NCBI GenBank assembly: GCA_946803715.1
Contig: CAMPET010000013.1
Location: forward strand, 280,150-344,149
From: Beroe ovata
Lineage: Eukaryota; Ctenophora; Nuda; Beroida; Beroidae
Length of the DNA: 64,000 bases
Reading direction: 5' to 3'
Numbering within the stretch: the first letter of the stretch is position 1; every line of letters starts with the position of its first letter. Position numbers and translations under genes: made by a program. This document shows positions 1 through 12,859 of this stretch, in pieces. The notes under the pieces are model-generated. The model worked only from the letters and a program-made list of their open reading frames with translations, made no database searches and was not told the origin of the DNA.

Positions 1-361
1 ATCGCCAGTGCAAATTACTTAGTCTATCATATAACATTTGTGCTTGCTGCACTTGTGGAATGATGGGATGATGCATTGATAGAACACAAAAATAGGTCCC
101 AAACTGAGCATAAGACAGTGCTGATGAGCAAATCATGCATCAATCTGGCCTAGGTTAAATCCCGCTAGGTTAAATCCTACCATAATAGTGGCTACTAACT
201 CTGTAGCTGTAGTCCTCATATCAAAATATGATCTGGGCTCTGGCAACTTGGATGAGTACTCTATCAATACCATGGTGCAGTGACGTCAGTAAGTATGACT
301 AGAAGTATAACACCCCGTATGCAATGCACCTCTCCTCTAAACATACCTCATCTCTCTGTAG
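1..361. other. Probable intron of DDX46 (no exon seen)
   Basis: No coding exon is recognisable here. The helicase exon starting at 362 follows a good acceptor (tctctctgtag), so this stretch is most likely the intron upstream of it. The missing N-terminal exons, which in other animals encode an Arg/Ser-rich region, should lie to the left of the window. Confidence 0.6.
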
Positions 362-3300
362 TCAGAAGAGGAAGAGGAGGAGGAGGATCCTCTGGATGCG
401 TTCATGGAGGGAGTCTCCAATGAGATCAAGGAGGAGAACAAGCAGACGAGTGTCGTGAAGAAAGTCAAGAAAATTGTCAAGGTAATACGAGTCATTTGCG
501 CGGGTATTAGGTACTGATGTTCCGGGAGGGTATCTCAGAGCCTGGGACAATTAGGTACCAACGTCCAACAAACTACATCACACTATTCTTCTAGGGTAAA
601 GAAATCGAGATTGCCGTTGCTGCAAAGGTTTCAAAGGAAGTAAAGAACAAGGGCGATCTCCTTGCTAATGACGCTGAAGCCATGGAGTACTCATCGGAGG
701 ACATTTCGGACGAAGATTTGGACGATATGAACTATGCTGGGTACAAGAACAAGCGTCGACGGGTCAGTTACAAATGGAGCACTACCTAATTGCTAAATGG
801 TTGAGGTCGATCGTAGTTGCTTCGAAAATGTGTGCATTGCTTCCAAAATTCATGCCTTGATTTCACTTTTATCGATAGGAGCTGGAAGCGACCGATCACT
901 CCAAGATCCAGTATGAGGAATTCAGGAAGGATTTCTATGTTGAGGTACCCGAGATAGCCAAGATCACGGATAGCGAGCTTGCAGACCTGCACCTTAGTCT
1001 GGAAAACATGCAAGTGAGGGGGAAGAACCCGCCCAAACCGATCAAAACATGGATTCAAGCTGGAATTAGCATGAAAATTCTCGGTTAGTAAGAAATTGAT
1101 ACTTGTTAGATATTGAGTAGAGAGCAATTCGATCAAATAAGAGATCTTCAGTTTCCTCATTCTATAAAACCATTTGTTTTCTCTCCAGCAATACTCAAGA
1201 AGCACGGTATGATGTCCCCGACACCAATTCAGTCCATCGCTCTGCCATGTGTCATGTCTGGTAGAGACATCATAGGTATCGCTAAGACTGGAAGTGGAAA
1301 AACTCTTTCCTTCCTACTGCCAATGTTCAGACATATCATGGATCAGAGACCGCTGGAAGCAGAAGAGGGTCCCATAGGTATGTCACTTTTTCACATAACA
1401 ATCTCCGTCTCATAACTTCCATGTTCTCAAGTCCCAGTCTCTGCGAACCGAACGAATCACGAAATAGATTGAAAAGAAATCTTGAGTTGAAAATCACAAT
1501 TTCTTCAGCTCTTCTGATGTCCCCAACGCGTGAACTCGCACTCCAAACATTCCACGAGATACGGAAGTTCTCCAAAGCTCTCAAACTCCGAGTGGTGTGC
1601 GTGTACGGTGGCACAGGCATCAGCGAACAGATAGCCGAACTAAAACGAGGCTGTGAGATCATCGTGTGTACGCCGGGTCGGATGATAGACATGTTGACAG
1701 CAAACTGTGGCAAAGTGACAAACGCCAAGCGGGTCACGTACGTTGTACTGGATGAGGCTGATAGAATGTTCGATATGGGATTCGAGCCGCAGGTTGCAAA
1801 GATAATGAGCTGTGTCCGACCCGATAGACAGACTGTCATGTTCTCCGCAACATTTCCCCGACAAATGGAGGCACTCGCCAGGAAACTCCTGGTCAAACCG
1901 ATCGAGATAACAACAGGGGGTCGGAGTATGGTGTGCTCGGATGTGGATCAGAATGTTATTATAATCGAGGAGGAGGATAAGTTTAACAAGTTGATGGAAA
2001 TCCTCGGACACTTTGGTGAGGGACAGAGTTTGATATTCGTTCATACGCAGCAGAAATGTGACTCCATTCTGAAGGATCTGATGCACGCATCTTACAGCGT
2101 CATGTCGCTACACGGAGGTAACTGTCAATACTGAGTATATTCGAGTGCTATACCGTTGAATTGGGAATTTGGGGCCGTGGATTATCAGATTTTCTCTGGA
2201 AATCACATGAAAATAAGATTTGATATCTCAACTTTGCTCCTTCTCCCCCCAGGGATGGATCAGCACGATCGAGACAGCGTGATATCAGATTTCAAGCAGG
2301 GTAATATCCGTGTGCTTGTTGCCACAAGTGTGGCAGCCCGCGGTCTCGATGTCAAGGCACTACGCCTCGTGGTAAACCTGGACTGTCCCAATCACTACGA
2401 GGATTATGTTCACCGAGTTGGACGGACGGGCCGCGCTGGGATGAAGGGTGAGATGAATCAAATCACGGATGAATCAAATCACGGATGATACAAAAAATAT
2501 CATCTGCGAATATCGGAGCGGGAGACGAACAATGAATATATTCTATTCGTGACCGAAAATCATCTGCAAACGTGAAATGAACAAAGAGATTAGCAGTGGA
2601 ACATTCCTTGATCATTTATCGTCATTATGATATAATTGTCCTAATGAACAATCCACCATCAGGTACCGCCTACACGTTCGTACAGCCAGACCAGGCAAGG
2701 TATGCAGGGGACCTAATCAACGCGCTGGAGGTGAGTGGGGCCCGGGTCCCCACGGACCTGGAGACCCTGTGGAAAGACCACGTGGCTGCCCAGCAGGAGG
2801 CAGGCCTCAAAGTGGAGAAGAACAGGGGATTCAGTGGTAAAGGATTCAAGTTCAATGACGAGGAGGCGATGATGCATGATGAGAGGAAACAGCTACAAAA
2901 ATTCCAACTAGGTATTGTACGACTCGTAGTAAAATTATAAATTTGGAGGTTGAACAATAAAATTGATCTCGTTTATAGAGCTCTTAGGTGCTAATAAGTA
3001 ATAACCGCGTACTCGTCCTATTACTCATTTGCACATCCGGCTGTTCCAGGTCTCCAGGACTCGGATGAGGAAGATCTCATGACACAGAAGCAGGATGAAC
3101 TGGAGAACGCTATTGAGGCTATTATGGGCGGGAAGAAGCCGCAATTAGCCATCTCAGACAAGGCTGCTCCTGTCAAGCTAGATATCAGGAAGGGAAAAAC
3201 TATCGAGGTAACTATTAGTTACATAGTTTAAGTTAAACTATGTACACTGTAAAGTGTCCGCTGAATTTCTCATGAAGGAAGTCGGTTTTTACCAATATTT

Positions 3301-4454
3301 CGTGCTGGTGATATCAAAGACCGCATCACTTCTCACAGGAAAAAGTTGGTCATCTCCAAGGGCTGGACCGAGCCACCGCAATCTGCTCTCTCCTGGGTAA
3401 AGTGAAGCAAGGCACGCCCCCGGCTGCAGAACCTGCACTTCCTGCAAAGCCTACTGCCGGCGTGCAGGGCCCTAGTATGATCGACCCCACTGCTCACGCT
3501 ACTTCTGCCTTTATGAAGGGTGAACGAGTTACTGCTGTATCAGGTAACACAAGAACTTGCATCACGTACATTTTGTAATGATGAAGTGATCATCGCCCCT
3601 GATAATCATAAACAAGTCTCTTGTACTTGGCTTACTACTTCAATAATCGAAATTTATCTCAGGTAAAGGTTTGGCGGCTCAGATTGCGGCAGGCATTAAC
3701 GCCGCCAAGAACTTCACCAGGGCGAATGAAGAGGACCTGCTCCTCAACCCCATTGTGGCACCCCCTGCGAAAATAGAGGAGGAAATTGAGATAAATGATC
3801 TGCCGCAACAAGCTAGGTTATTTACTGAGATTTTTTCTCGACATTCCATTTTACCAAAATTTGCCGGTTCCGTTCGAGCCTCTTTCAGGGCTTATGGCAA
3901 TCCAATTCCCCATTATAAAAGCGTATTTCAAATTCACCGCACACACGTTCTTCGTCAGATACCGTATCACAAGCAAGGACGCTATTGCGGGTATACAGGA
4001 GTACAGTGAGTGTGCTCTTACAGTCAGGGGGACTTACTACCCGCCAAATAAAACCCCGCCAGAGGGCATGAGAAAGGTTATTTCTTCAAACTTTTTAAAT
4101 CTAGTTTATAGTCTTCCCTGGCTGTTCTCACGTCGCCGGTGCTCGTGTTTTCAATATGTCACAAAACAATGTCTATGCCCTTCATTTAACATTGTAACGT
4201 TAAACGTTCAGTGACTCAATGCCAATTTTGTTGACATCGCCATGTTCATTGCACTCCTGTCATTATGATTACTGACTCATGACATATTTTCTCTCTTATT
4301 TCAGCTGTTCATTTGCATCGAGGGAGCAAAGGAGCGGTCTATTCAGCTGGCTAAGATGGAGTTGAAGAGGATGATAAAGGAGGAGCTGAACAAGGCTCAG
4401 ATGTACAGTTTCGGTAGTGGAGGACGGCCAGGGGGCAGATACAGTGTCTTATAG
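362..4454 (+). CDS. DDX46: DDX46/PRP5-type DEAD-box RNA helicase, 3' portion
   Basis: ATP-dependent RNA helicase of the PRP5/DDX46 family, which acts in the nucleus when U2 snRNP is placed on the intron branch point. Twelve exons: 362-481, 595-762, 879-1083, 1189-1377, 1509-2117, 2253-2447, 2663-2911, 3050-3207, 3339-3543, 3663-3816, 3959-4076, 4305-4454. Phases agree throughout and give 839 residues ending at TAG. Visible in order: an acidic run followed by DPLDAFM, the family's U2/SF3B1-contact motif; the Q motif SPTPIQ; Walker [18 protein letters not shown]; the DEAD box [35 protein letters not shown]. The C-terminal part has the family blocks [29 protein letters not shown] and [12 protein letters not shown]42 was considered, but the C-terminal blocks and the sequence around the DEAD box fit DDX46. 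The protein lacks roughly 190 N-terminal residues because the window starts inside the gene. Introns are 100-230 bp. Confidence 0.95.
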
Positions 4455-4894
4455 CACTCTGTATGACACCAGAATTAGTTTCCGTTTACGAAATTATGTC
4501 TGAACGGGTCTATAGCAACGTACACTTCGGTCTGCATCATGAGCGTCTCCTTCCAGTTCCTCACTCAGTCAATAAGTTTTATGTTTTGAAAAGGCTGACG
4601 GTATAACGTCATTGAACAGCTTCTTTTCCAATTTGACGTAAGGTATACAAATGTTCATGGAATTCGGATGCATTTTAACTATTTGATTTGAACTCCAGAT
4701 ATAATTCCCGCCATTTCGATCATTGTAAAAGTGTTCTTATGATTCAGATATCGATTTGAGGTTCATCGATGTGCAATATAATTTCTTATTTTATTTTCTC
4801 CATGCCTTTGTATCTCCATGCCTTTGTATCCTGACTACGCTGAAAACTCCTGGCATCTCGTCTAGCGTGGTGAACATGGAAGAGATGTAATAAT

Positions 4895-4932
4895 ACGTAC
4901 GCGCGCGCGTTGTCTTTGCTCGCGCGCGCGAT
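4895..4932. repeat. Short (CG)n tracts
   Basis: Two alternating CG runs separated by about a dozen bases in otherwise AT-leaning DNA. Alternating purine-pyrimidine CG runs can adopt Z-DNA. Similar runs recur near 28850-29090 and 37270-37290. Confidence 0.6.
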
Positions 4933-5590
4933 CTCTGAGTTTTGCGCCACAAACTGTGATTTTCAATCACCGCGCGATCCATTTAATACAGTAATTGGGC
5001 GGGTAAGTAGAGAATGACAGTCTCGATGTACCAGGAAAATTAATCGTGTTTGTTGCACGGTGTACAAGTGAGAGCAAACCGGATCATAATGTGGGCAAGC
5101 TGTGAATGACTATACATGCGCTGACTGCAGCAGTTGCATAATAAGGATATTCCAGTTGCCGGCTTGTATTGGTGCCGCGCCCTTAACAATTCACATTCCA
5201 TTGTTTGGCACAATGACTCTGTTCCAATTGTTATCTCAGTCAACGTTCAGGTTTGTCCCAATGCTCCATCAATACGATGGATCAGATATTACCAGTTCAC
5301 ACTGGCTAGGTATGGAATGCGGAACTAAATTCTCCACATTCTGCAACCAGTGAACTCAGCCGGATGTGTATAGGAAGTTCACAGGAATGTCATCCCACTG
5401 AATATGATCCAGTGTGGTGAGAGATAATGGCAACCCCCGAGTGTGTGTGATGGTATAATATAGTTGTAGTGATAAGAACAGTCCACTGTACAACGTGATG
5501 AAAGGGCGTACAGTGTACACGCATACTATACTGGGCTACTGCGTCCTTGGGGACAAAAGCTTAATTTCCTATGCGAAGTGTGTCGTACTG

Positions 5591-5593
<3 letters not shown>

Positions 5594-5630
<37 letters not shown>

Positions 5631-6197
5631 NNNNNNNNNNNNNNNNNNNNNNNNNNNNNNNNNNNNNNNNNNNNNNNNNNNNNNNNNNNNNNNNNNNNNN
5701 NNNNNNNNNNNNNNNNNNNNNNNNNNNNNNNNNNNNNNNNNNNNNNNNNNNNNNNNNNNNNNNNNNNNNNNNNNNNNNNNNNNNNNNNNNNNNNNNNNNN
5801 NNNNNNNNNNNNNNNNNNNNNNNNNNNNNNNNNNNNNNNNNNNNNNNNNNNNNNNNNNNNNNNNNNNNNNNNNNNNNNNNNNNNNNNNNNNNNNNNNNNN
5901 NNNNNNNNNNNNNNNNNNNNNNNNNNNNNNNNNNNNNNNNNNNNNNNNNNNNNNNNNNNNNNNNNNNNNNNNNNNNNNNNNNNNNNNNNNNNNNNNNNNN
6001 NNNNNNNNNNNNNNNNNNNNNNNNNNNNNNNNNNNNNNNNNNNNNNNNNNNNNNNNNNNNNNNNNNNNNNNNNNNNNNNNNNNNNNNNNNNNNNNNNNNN
6101 NNNNNNNNNNNNNNNNNNNNNNNNNNNNNNNNNNNNNNNNNNNNNNNNNNNNNNAACACACACACTCAAAAACACACACACACACACACACACACAT
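5594..6197. repeat. (TG)n / 524-base gap / (CA)n
   Basis: A run of TG dinucleotides runs up to position 5630. It is followed by N bases from 5631 to 6154 and then an interrupted CA tract to 6197. The repeat is TG on the left and CA on the right on the same strand, so the hidden sequence changes orientation at least once or contains unrelated DNA. Confidence 0.9.
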
Positions 6198-7325
6198 CGG
6201 ACATGGACTGTGGCCGTGCCAGGTGGCTGTATACAAGTGTCGAGTGTTCTTGACATACACGAAACTAACCTGATCAACATACATTCGATACATTATTGCA
6301 GGACACGCTCTATCATAGCCAATAAGCTGTGATCACAAATATGAACTCTACAGTTCACATCAGGGCCAGTCTTTCATCTCATACTCTTGACCACCACTGC
6401 CGTTATACCACCATCACAGCTGTTCACACCTATCCTTCCACTCACGCTTTACACCACTATATCGCAACAAACACACCCCACTGCGCTCACGATATAATAC
6501 GCTGTTATCACACGTATATATCTTCACGTATATCACTGCCATGTCATGCAGAGTGATATTCACCCAACATGTAGATAGCACACACCTATCTTCACTCTGT
6601 TTGCCGACAAATGAACTAATTGTCTGATCTGTTCGCCAATATCCACACAGATTCTACTAAACGATACAATGCAAACAGTGTGTCAATATAATATGTGTGT
6701 CAATATAAAATATGTGGGCCAATAAGATGTGTGTCAACATGATATATGTGGGTGACTGGGTCAACTTGACACACATATTTTATTGACGTACTTTAGAGTC
6801 AATAGTGCTCACAATACATCCTTTGCTGTACTATAGTATCTATATTTGAAATGATGATGTATCAAATAGACATGCTCAATAATGATATTGTTTATAATAT
6901 TTTGTGTGCGTGATCATATTGTGTATTATCTTAAACGCACTAGCTTTACAAAAAAGTTCTACAATATTAATCATTAGCACCTTTTCCAATTTTTATTGCG
7001 CGTGTGTATTAGTGTGTGAATTCATGAATAACATTAAACAAAGAATTACCTACTAAGTTATATGGTGGAGTTCTACTCACTGTTATGCGACATATAATTC
7101 AATTACTATACACAATAATCGTAGCCGAGTCTCATTACTCATTCAGATCCAGAAAGTAATGGACTGGATTTCCACAACAAAGCCAGCGATTTATACTACA
7201 TGAATGATCTTATTCCAGTCATTCGTCTCTGGTAATTCGTCTTATTTACCTCCAGACAATTAAAAACCATTGGTCTGCTGGTATTGCCGAATCCATAACT
7301 ATGTAATATCATTATGCATACGATC

Positions 7326-8138
7326 ACGCCAATCATTTCCACTTGTCCATCTGAGCACCCTGTCAATTATCCACCTGCTCCCAGCGCAACATCACCGAAC
7401 CAATGGGCATTGGGCAGTACCCAGTAACAGCAGGTCATTTGTGATGAGCTCTCGGAATACGAATGAGTATGTAATCAAATAAAATGGAGATTTAATTGCA
7501 TCCAATAACAAGCAAAATAAACAATCATATTCAGTTTTAACTACTGTAAAATGTCTTCATATTCTCCGCCCTAAGAGTCAACTCTCAGCATGAGGTAAAA
7601 AATGTCGACTTACGTACAATCATTAAGTTATTATTGGATCAAAAATGTTATATCGCGAGGAGCTGCGTTGAAACAGAGCACACACGCACACACACNCCTC
7701 CCCTGTTCCCCCTCGTGGCAGCTCCGGCTGTCTAGAGCCAGGCAGTATCCCTCTCGGGATAATCCTCTTGTGGGCCTTTCAGGTCCAGGCTCTCTTTATA
7801 TATACGCCAATCATTTCCACTTGTCCATCTGAGCAGTGAGCACCCTGTCAATTATCCACCTGCTCCCAGCGCAAGATCACCGAATCAATGGGCATTGGAC
7901 AGTACCCAGTAACAGCAGGTCATTTGTGATGAGCTCTCGGAATACGAATGAATGAGAGAGTATGTAATCAAATAGAATGGAGATTTAATTGGATCCAATA
8001 ACAAGCAAAATACACAATCATATTCAGTTTTAAATACCGTGAAATGTCTTCATATTCTCCGCCCTAAAAGTCAACTCTCAGCATGAGGTAAAAAATGTCG
8101 ACTTACCTACAATCATTAAGTTATTATTGGATCAAAAA
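7326..8138 (+). repeat. Near-identical direct duplication around a single-N join
   Basis: The block 7326-7647 recurs at 7804-8138 with a few substitutions and small indels, for example a repeated gagtgagc segment. Between the copies lie a CA tract, one N at 7696, and about 100 bp of more GC-rich sequence not seen elsewhere in the window. No coding potential. Confidence 0.9.
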
Positions 8139-8141
8139 CTC

Positions 8142-8196
8142 CACACACACAAACACACACCCACACACACACACACACATACACACACACACACAC
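8142..8196. repeat. (CA)n microsatellite
   Basis: Interrupted CA repeat of about 55 bp directly after the second copy of the preceding duplication. Confidence 0.95.
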
Positions 8197-8350
8197 TTCA
8201 TAAACGGAAACCCAAAAGTGGTGTGGACCTAGCATTTGACTAGCAAGTGGTTGATCTGAGCACATATTGCGATCACAAGATCAATATGAAGAGAGTTTGA
8301 ACCAAAGATACGCCGTGACTCGAACAGAATCCTCGAATATTGACTCATAG

Positions 8351-11300
8351 TCACACGTCATGAGAGTTGGTGCTATTCTGTGCACTGATAACGCCACTGT
8401 TATGGTTTTTGGAGTGATGAGAGGATTTCTCAGCAGATCTACGCGTGGTTTGAGCTTTGTCGATGTCTGGATACTTTAGACAATTGTAAATCTTCGGAAT
8501 GAATATCAAAATGTTGATCGCCACTGAGAGAATGCTCACTATCATTGCAAGGGAGAAAACCTGAGAAAAGTGAATGAGTGGTGTCAATATTATAGTCATT
8601 TTTCACTGCATTTTGTGTCGAAATTTACTACTGACTACTGCATAGGGTTTCAAATTTCAATATTCAATACTGACTACATAAGGTGTCAATATTCACTTCA
8701 TATTTTGCTAATATATTTTACTACATGATATTATGGTGTCAATATGATAACGGTGGGATACCTGTTCTTTGCCAGGCAGTAGCATGAGGGCAGGTAAACT
8801 AGATGCTACCAGCGCCAGAGTGATGAGACAGCACAGTAGAATGTGCATTGATTCCTGAGATCACAATATGGGGTCAAATCGCAAGACTCAGAAATAGCTG
8901 TTACTGTTTCGAATGATAGAAGATGGCCAATTTTTGCCAGTATGATCTTATGATGATCATCTCTGTCACAGTTCAAGCTTTAATACGGTAACCTTGAGCT
9001 ACCCCCTTCCCTCATGCCATTATTACTTCAGAGTACTGCAGTACCAACCTTGTAGTTTTCGGGCAGTTTCCTCGTTTTGAATCCCATCAGAGCGGATACA
9101 AGGAGGAGAAAGAGAACATAACCGAGGAGAAACTGTACGAGGGTCATGTCACGAGGGGCACAGGATAGGTTGACGAGCATGTCCGGCTCCAGGTAGCTTA
9201 CCATCATCTGCTGCTCCACAAACCTGCAGCATATGGGGAAATGTTGACGAGTTAGTTATCGACTACTCTAATTTCCATATACGAGCCCGAAGCGTCGAGC
9301 TGAACCCTATGAAATGCACGGAAATCGGAAAAGATTCTAAGATTGAAATGAAAGCAAAATTCGATAAATGACACTTAATAAACTTGATGATAAAACCTGA
9401 ATCGGTCGATTGAGAAAGTAGCGATGAGGGAAATGAGTACTGGAGCGGAAACAATAAACATCAAAACATAGATAGCCCGTTCCTTCACGTACCTGCCCGA
9501 ATATGGAAAGATAGAATCAGTAATTTTAGTTTATAGGCACCTAAATGAGTAACGTAGTATCGTATGATAGTAAAACTCATCGACCGATCTACAGTTCATT
9601 GATTACAGCAATCAGCTAACTGCAACTCATGATTCCACTTCAGAACTTACTTGACGACATCCCTGCGCTTGACTCCGAATTTGAAGATGATCAGGATTCG
9701 GAGAGTTCTGACCACAAGTGGCGAGAGAATCAGGATGATCATGAGATGAGACAAGATTTCTATAGCCACGCACACCTCGGGACAGGGCTTTGATGCGATT
9801 AGGGCAGCGTTGGCGAGGCCGCAAATCATCCCGGCGAACATGAATATCGCCAAATCCCGGCCTGAAGCCACAATCACTACACTCTCCCATAGGTACACGT
9901 ACACACCTAACAGTGAAATGATGAAGCTGTGATCAACTGTTAAACGAGGACTCATTCACAGTTCTCGGAAGGAATGGAAGTGTAACCTACCGAAGGTGCC
10001 TATGATGAAGACTAGGAAGAGCAAGACTAGTCCCAGGATAAGGTAACCATGTGGTCCCTCAGTGAGGGAGAGGCTGGTCGGAACTACTGAGCAGTTGGTC
10101 CTGCCCGGGTTAGTCCATGTATTCGGACCACACTCCGTGCATTCGTCAGCGTTCTCCTCTTGTGACACTTTGTTTCCTGGTAGTACAGTAACACGACCAT
10201 TATAGAAACTTGAAGTGAGTAGGTATGGATCTCAGTTTCAACGCTACTGCTCGTTTCAACAGTTCAACGAGTTGAAGTTTGAACTGAATGTGAATACTGA
10301 ATACCTACATCAATTGCATTTTTGTTATTGAAACCAACAGTTAGTCGTCAACCAGTCGCGATTGAATATCGATAGGTGCAACAACTACATCAATCACTTG
10401 TGTGTATAGGTATTTCGCGCAGGCTACAAACCTTGACACCTCACGCACTTCCAGCAATTAGAGCTCTCGTAAAGGGGCATCTTGCGCGTTCCCGGTCTGC
10501 AAGGCTTACTGCATTCAATCCTTCTCTCATAGCCTGATACTTGACTGAATGCAAACACCATCATGTGGAAGTGACATTATAAAGCACAATATGTTATTGA
10601 AAGTAAAGATACCTATGTCCTATAATGTAATGAGATTTCCTGCAACTCACGATTTGAGATACTTCACTATTTCTTCATTATCTCCATTTTCTTCCCACGT
10701 TCCCAACTTCACATTGTTGTAGTACACTTCTACACTCAACTCAGGAGCAGTTGCTGTATTGAACTGCAAGCCGAACGCCATCTGGCTAGACTCTTCCTTG
10801 AAGGCTGTAATGAAATCATCACTGGAGTGAGGCGTTAGTGACATTTGGTCTTCTTGTGTGTGTTCTAACAGCTTCTCCAAGAATGCCTCGTCATTCTGTC
10901 TCTTTTTCAAAACCTCAATTGTTGCTCGTACCGCATAGAAGATCCTATGATTATACGAAGAGTAAGGACGAGAGGCTGATGGATCCACTATGATTCTGTC
11001 ATTGGACACACAACCATTATCACCCTCCACACATTGACCATTGTCCACTATCAACTTGTTCAGGATGGCATTAACCGGGACACCCTCATTATCCCAAAAC
11101 TCAATTGTTCCGAAGTATTCCTCCAGCTCTGCAACGCGGTAATACGACTGACAGAGTTTGATCATGTTGATGTTACTCTGACCACCAGCTTCAGACAGAC
11201 AGCCTTGTGTTGTCGTGAAGTATAGTATGCTGTACGGTTCAAGGTGGGTTGCTGCAGTGTGTATCTCCCTCATAACAGGTTCGATACTCCTAAACGAGGC

Positions 11301-12859
11301 CAGGAACAGTATTGTGAGTGTCCTGTTGTGCGCATTGGCCTCTACCAGGCTCTCTATTAGACTAGCTATCAGTTGGGGGTCTGAGGAGACACCCGGCGAG
11401 GCAATTTCCAGATTTTGGAGAATACTGATGTCGTGGGATTTGATTGCTCTCATGAGGAGAGGGACTTGGGCTTGTGCATATTCCGTCGTATCTGATATGA
11501 TGATCACCGCATTTGCACCCGTTGCTTGGGTCAACCTGGTGGTATAATTAGTAGGTAATATATTATGTTCATGAGAAATCTCGACCAACGACCATTATAC
11601 TCGTGACACATTGCTCCACTTGCAATTATTTGGGTGAGTGGCTTAGTGGTATGGGCACTGGACTTTCGATCGAAAGATCGCGAGTTCGATTCCAGGCCAC
11701 CGCAATACTCAGCTTAGGGTGAGAGATTTAACTCAAGCCTATGCAGCGGGTAGCCCGACGGTTCACTAAGCCAAGCGTACAGGAAACTGTGCGGGAGGGT
11801 TAAAAATGAGGAGCTGCTCAGTGCTCATTGCAACGAAGTCTCGGGCGAATAAAAGACGGATTACACTTCCTTAACCGTCACTGGCTTGATAACTTGAATC
11901 CTTCGATTCCTGTCATTGGCTGTACAGCTGTTCGAATAGAAGTAAAACTCTACTAAATAAACGAATAAAATACAAGACGTGGATAACAACCTTGGTATTG
12001 CTGTCATTACTTGAGCAGTTGCGGTGGCAGTGAGGGGAAAAACACAATCCCATTGAAATACTTCTAGAATAGAATCGGCCAAAACAGAAGAGCCATACAC
12101 GAAAGTTGGGATCCTGTATAAGGAGGAGAATTTTGAGTTATCATTTCAGATTCGCAATAAAAGCCCAGTATAATTTCAAGAAAAACAGCTGACCTAAGGT
12201 TTGAAAAAAGAGAAGTAAGACTAAGCACAAGGAAGGATGTTCTTGGTCCGAAAAAAGCTATAATGTTTGGATACTGCTGCAGGATGTAAAGAGTGTCAGG
12301 CACAGAGGTTGAATCTGTTGTGGTGTACATGACATAGCCAATGTCATCGCCTGAAATTCGGTAAAAATTCATTAGTATCAGTTATCTCCTGAACTACTGT
12401 TTAAATTTCATGATCTCTGATGTATGACACACCTCCATCCTCTGACAGCATACCGTACTTCTCCACGCTGTACTGGAATGTCAGGATGTTCTGTGACACA
12501 TGGTTCAAATTCTTGGCTCTACTGCTCACAACTGCTGGGTCATCGATTATAAAACCCAGCATGTACTCTCCTGGCAAAATGCTCATGTAATGGGGCAATC
12601 ATAATACCTAGTAGACTTGAAACTACCAGTGCGAATAAAATGCGGTGTTTGGCATGACGGAACTATTGATTAAACAGGAAAGCATGCCAGAAGACAAACT
12701 TACTCCGAAATTATTACCTTCTCTAACAACGAGTTGCCGACTGTCGGAATCCACCTCATCGGCAACCATCACAGTAACCAACATGAGTAGAACACGAAGT
12801 GGCAGGGACAACATAATCAAATTAGCACATGTCACAGATGAGTACTGTCTGCGGGTCAT
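8351..12859 (-). CDS. Class C GPCR, metabotropic glutamate receptor-like
   Basis: Seven-helix receptor of family C, expected at the plasma membrane with a large extracellular ligand-binding clamshell. Twelve exons in transcript order: 12718-12859, 12433-12570, 12194-12350, 11991-12113, 10651-11535, 10432-10544, 9991-10176, 9651-9906, 9397-9492, 9049-9223, 8762-8854, 8351-8560; 857 residues. An N-terminal hydrophobic signal (LIMLSLPLRVLLMLVTVMVA) leads into a periplasmic-binding-like domain to about residue 480. A cysteine-rich NCD3G domain (about 493-555) follows, with CSKPC, NCWKCVRC and ECTEC. TM1 begins near residue 560. Further family marks are SGRDLAIFMFAGMICG (TM2), the Cys-containing loop before TM3, and FIPKIYNCLKYP closing TM7, equivalent to the mGluR (F/I)PKVY motif. 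The first Cys of the usual CCW pair is Asn. The ligand is unknown: the glutamate-contact segments are not conserved by eye. Introns are short, and one carries a SINE. Confidence 0.9.
11632..11862 (+). mobile_element. tRNA-derived SINE in GPCR intron 4
   Basis: The 5' part looks like a tRNA. Box A TGGCTTAGTGG lies at 11639-11649, which matches the pol III consensus, and a box B-like AGTTCGATTCC sits about 34 bp further on. The cloverleaf is decayed (anticodon stem 3 of 5 pairs, poor T stem), so it is not a working tRNA. About 170 bp of unrelated body follow, ending near aataaaagacgg. It lies wholly within the intron between the exons at 11991-12113 and 10651-11535, in opposite orientation to the receptor gene. 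I could not assign it to a named SINE family. Confidence 0.7.

Larger units (their letters stand above)
4455..8350. other. Intergenic region between DDX46 and the GPCR
   Basis: No coding exon is supported. The first few hundred bases are probably the DDX46 3' UTR. The rest holds a short CG-alternating tract, a 524-base assembly gap between microsatellites, a local duplication around a single N, and a CA repeat. Open frames crossing the gap consist of N-derived residues and are not genes. Confidence 0.7.

Noticed and set aside
362-4454. DDX42 as the helicase identity
   Set aside because: DDX42 shares the N-terminal acidic/DPL region and the core, but the blocks after the helicase core match DDX46/PRP5 and not the Gly/Ser-rich DDX42 tail.
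5495-6332. Several open frames of about 200-255 codons across the N gap
   Set aside because: Most residues come from undetermined bases and the remainder from TG/CA repeats; there is no real coding content.
11632-11705. Functional tRNA gene
   Set aside because: Box A is good, but the anticodon and T stems have several mismatches; it fits a SINE head better.
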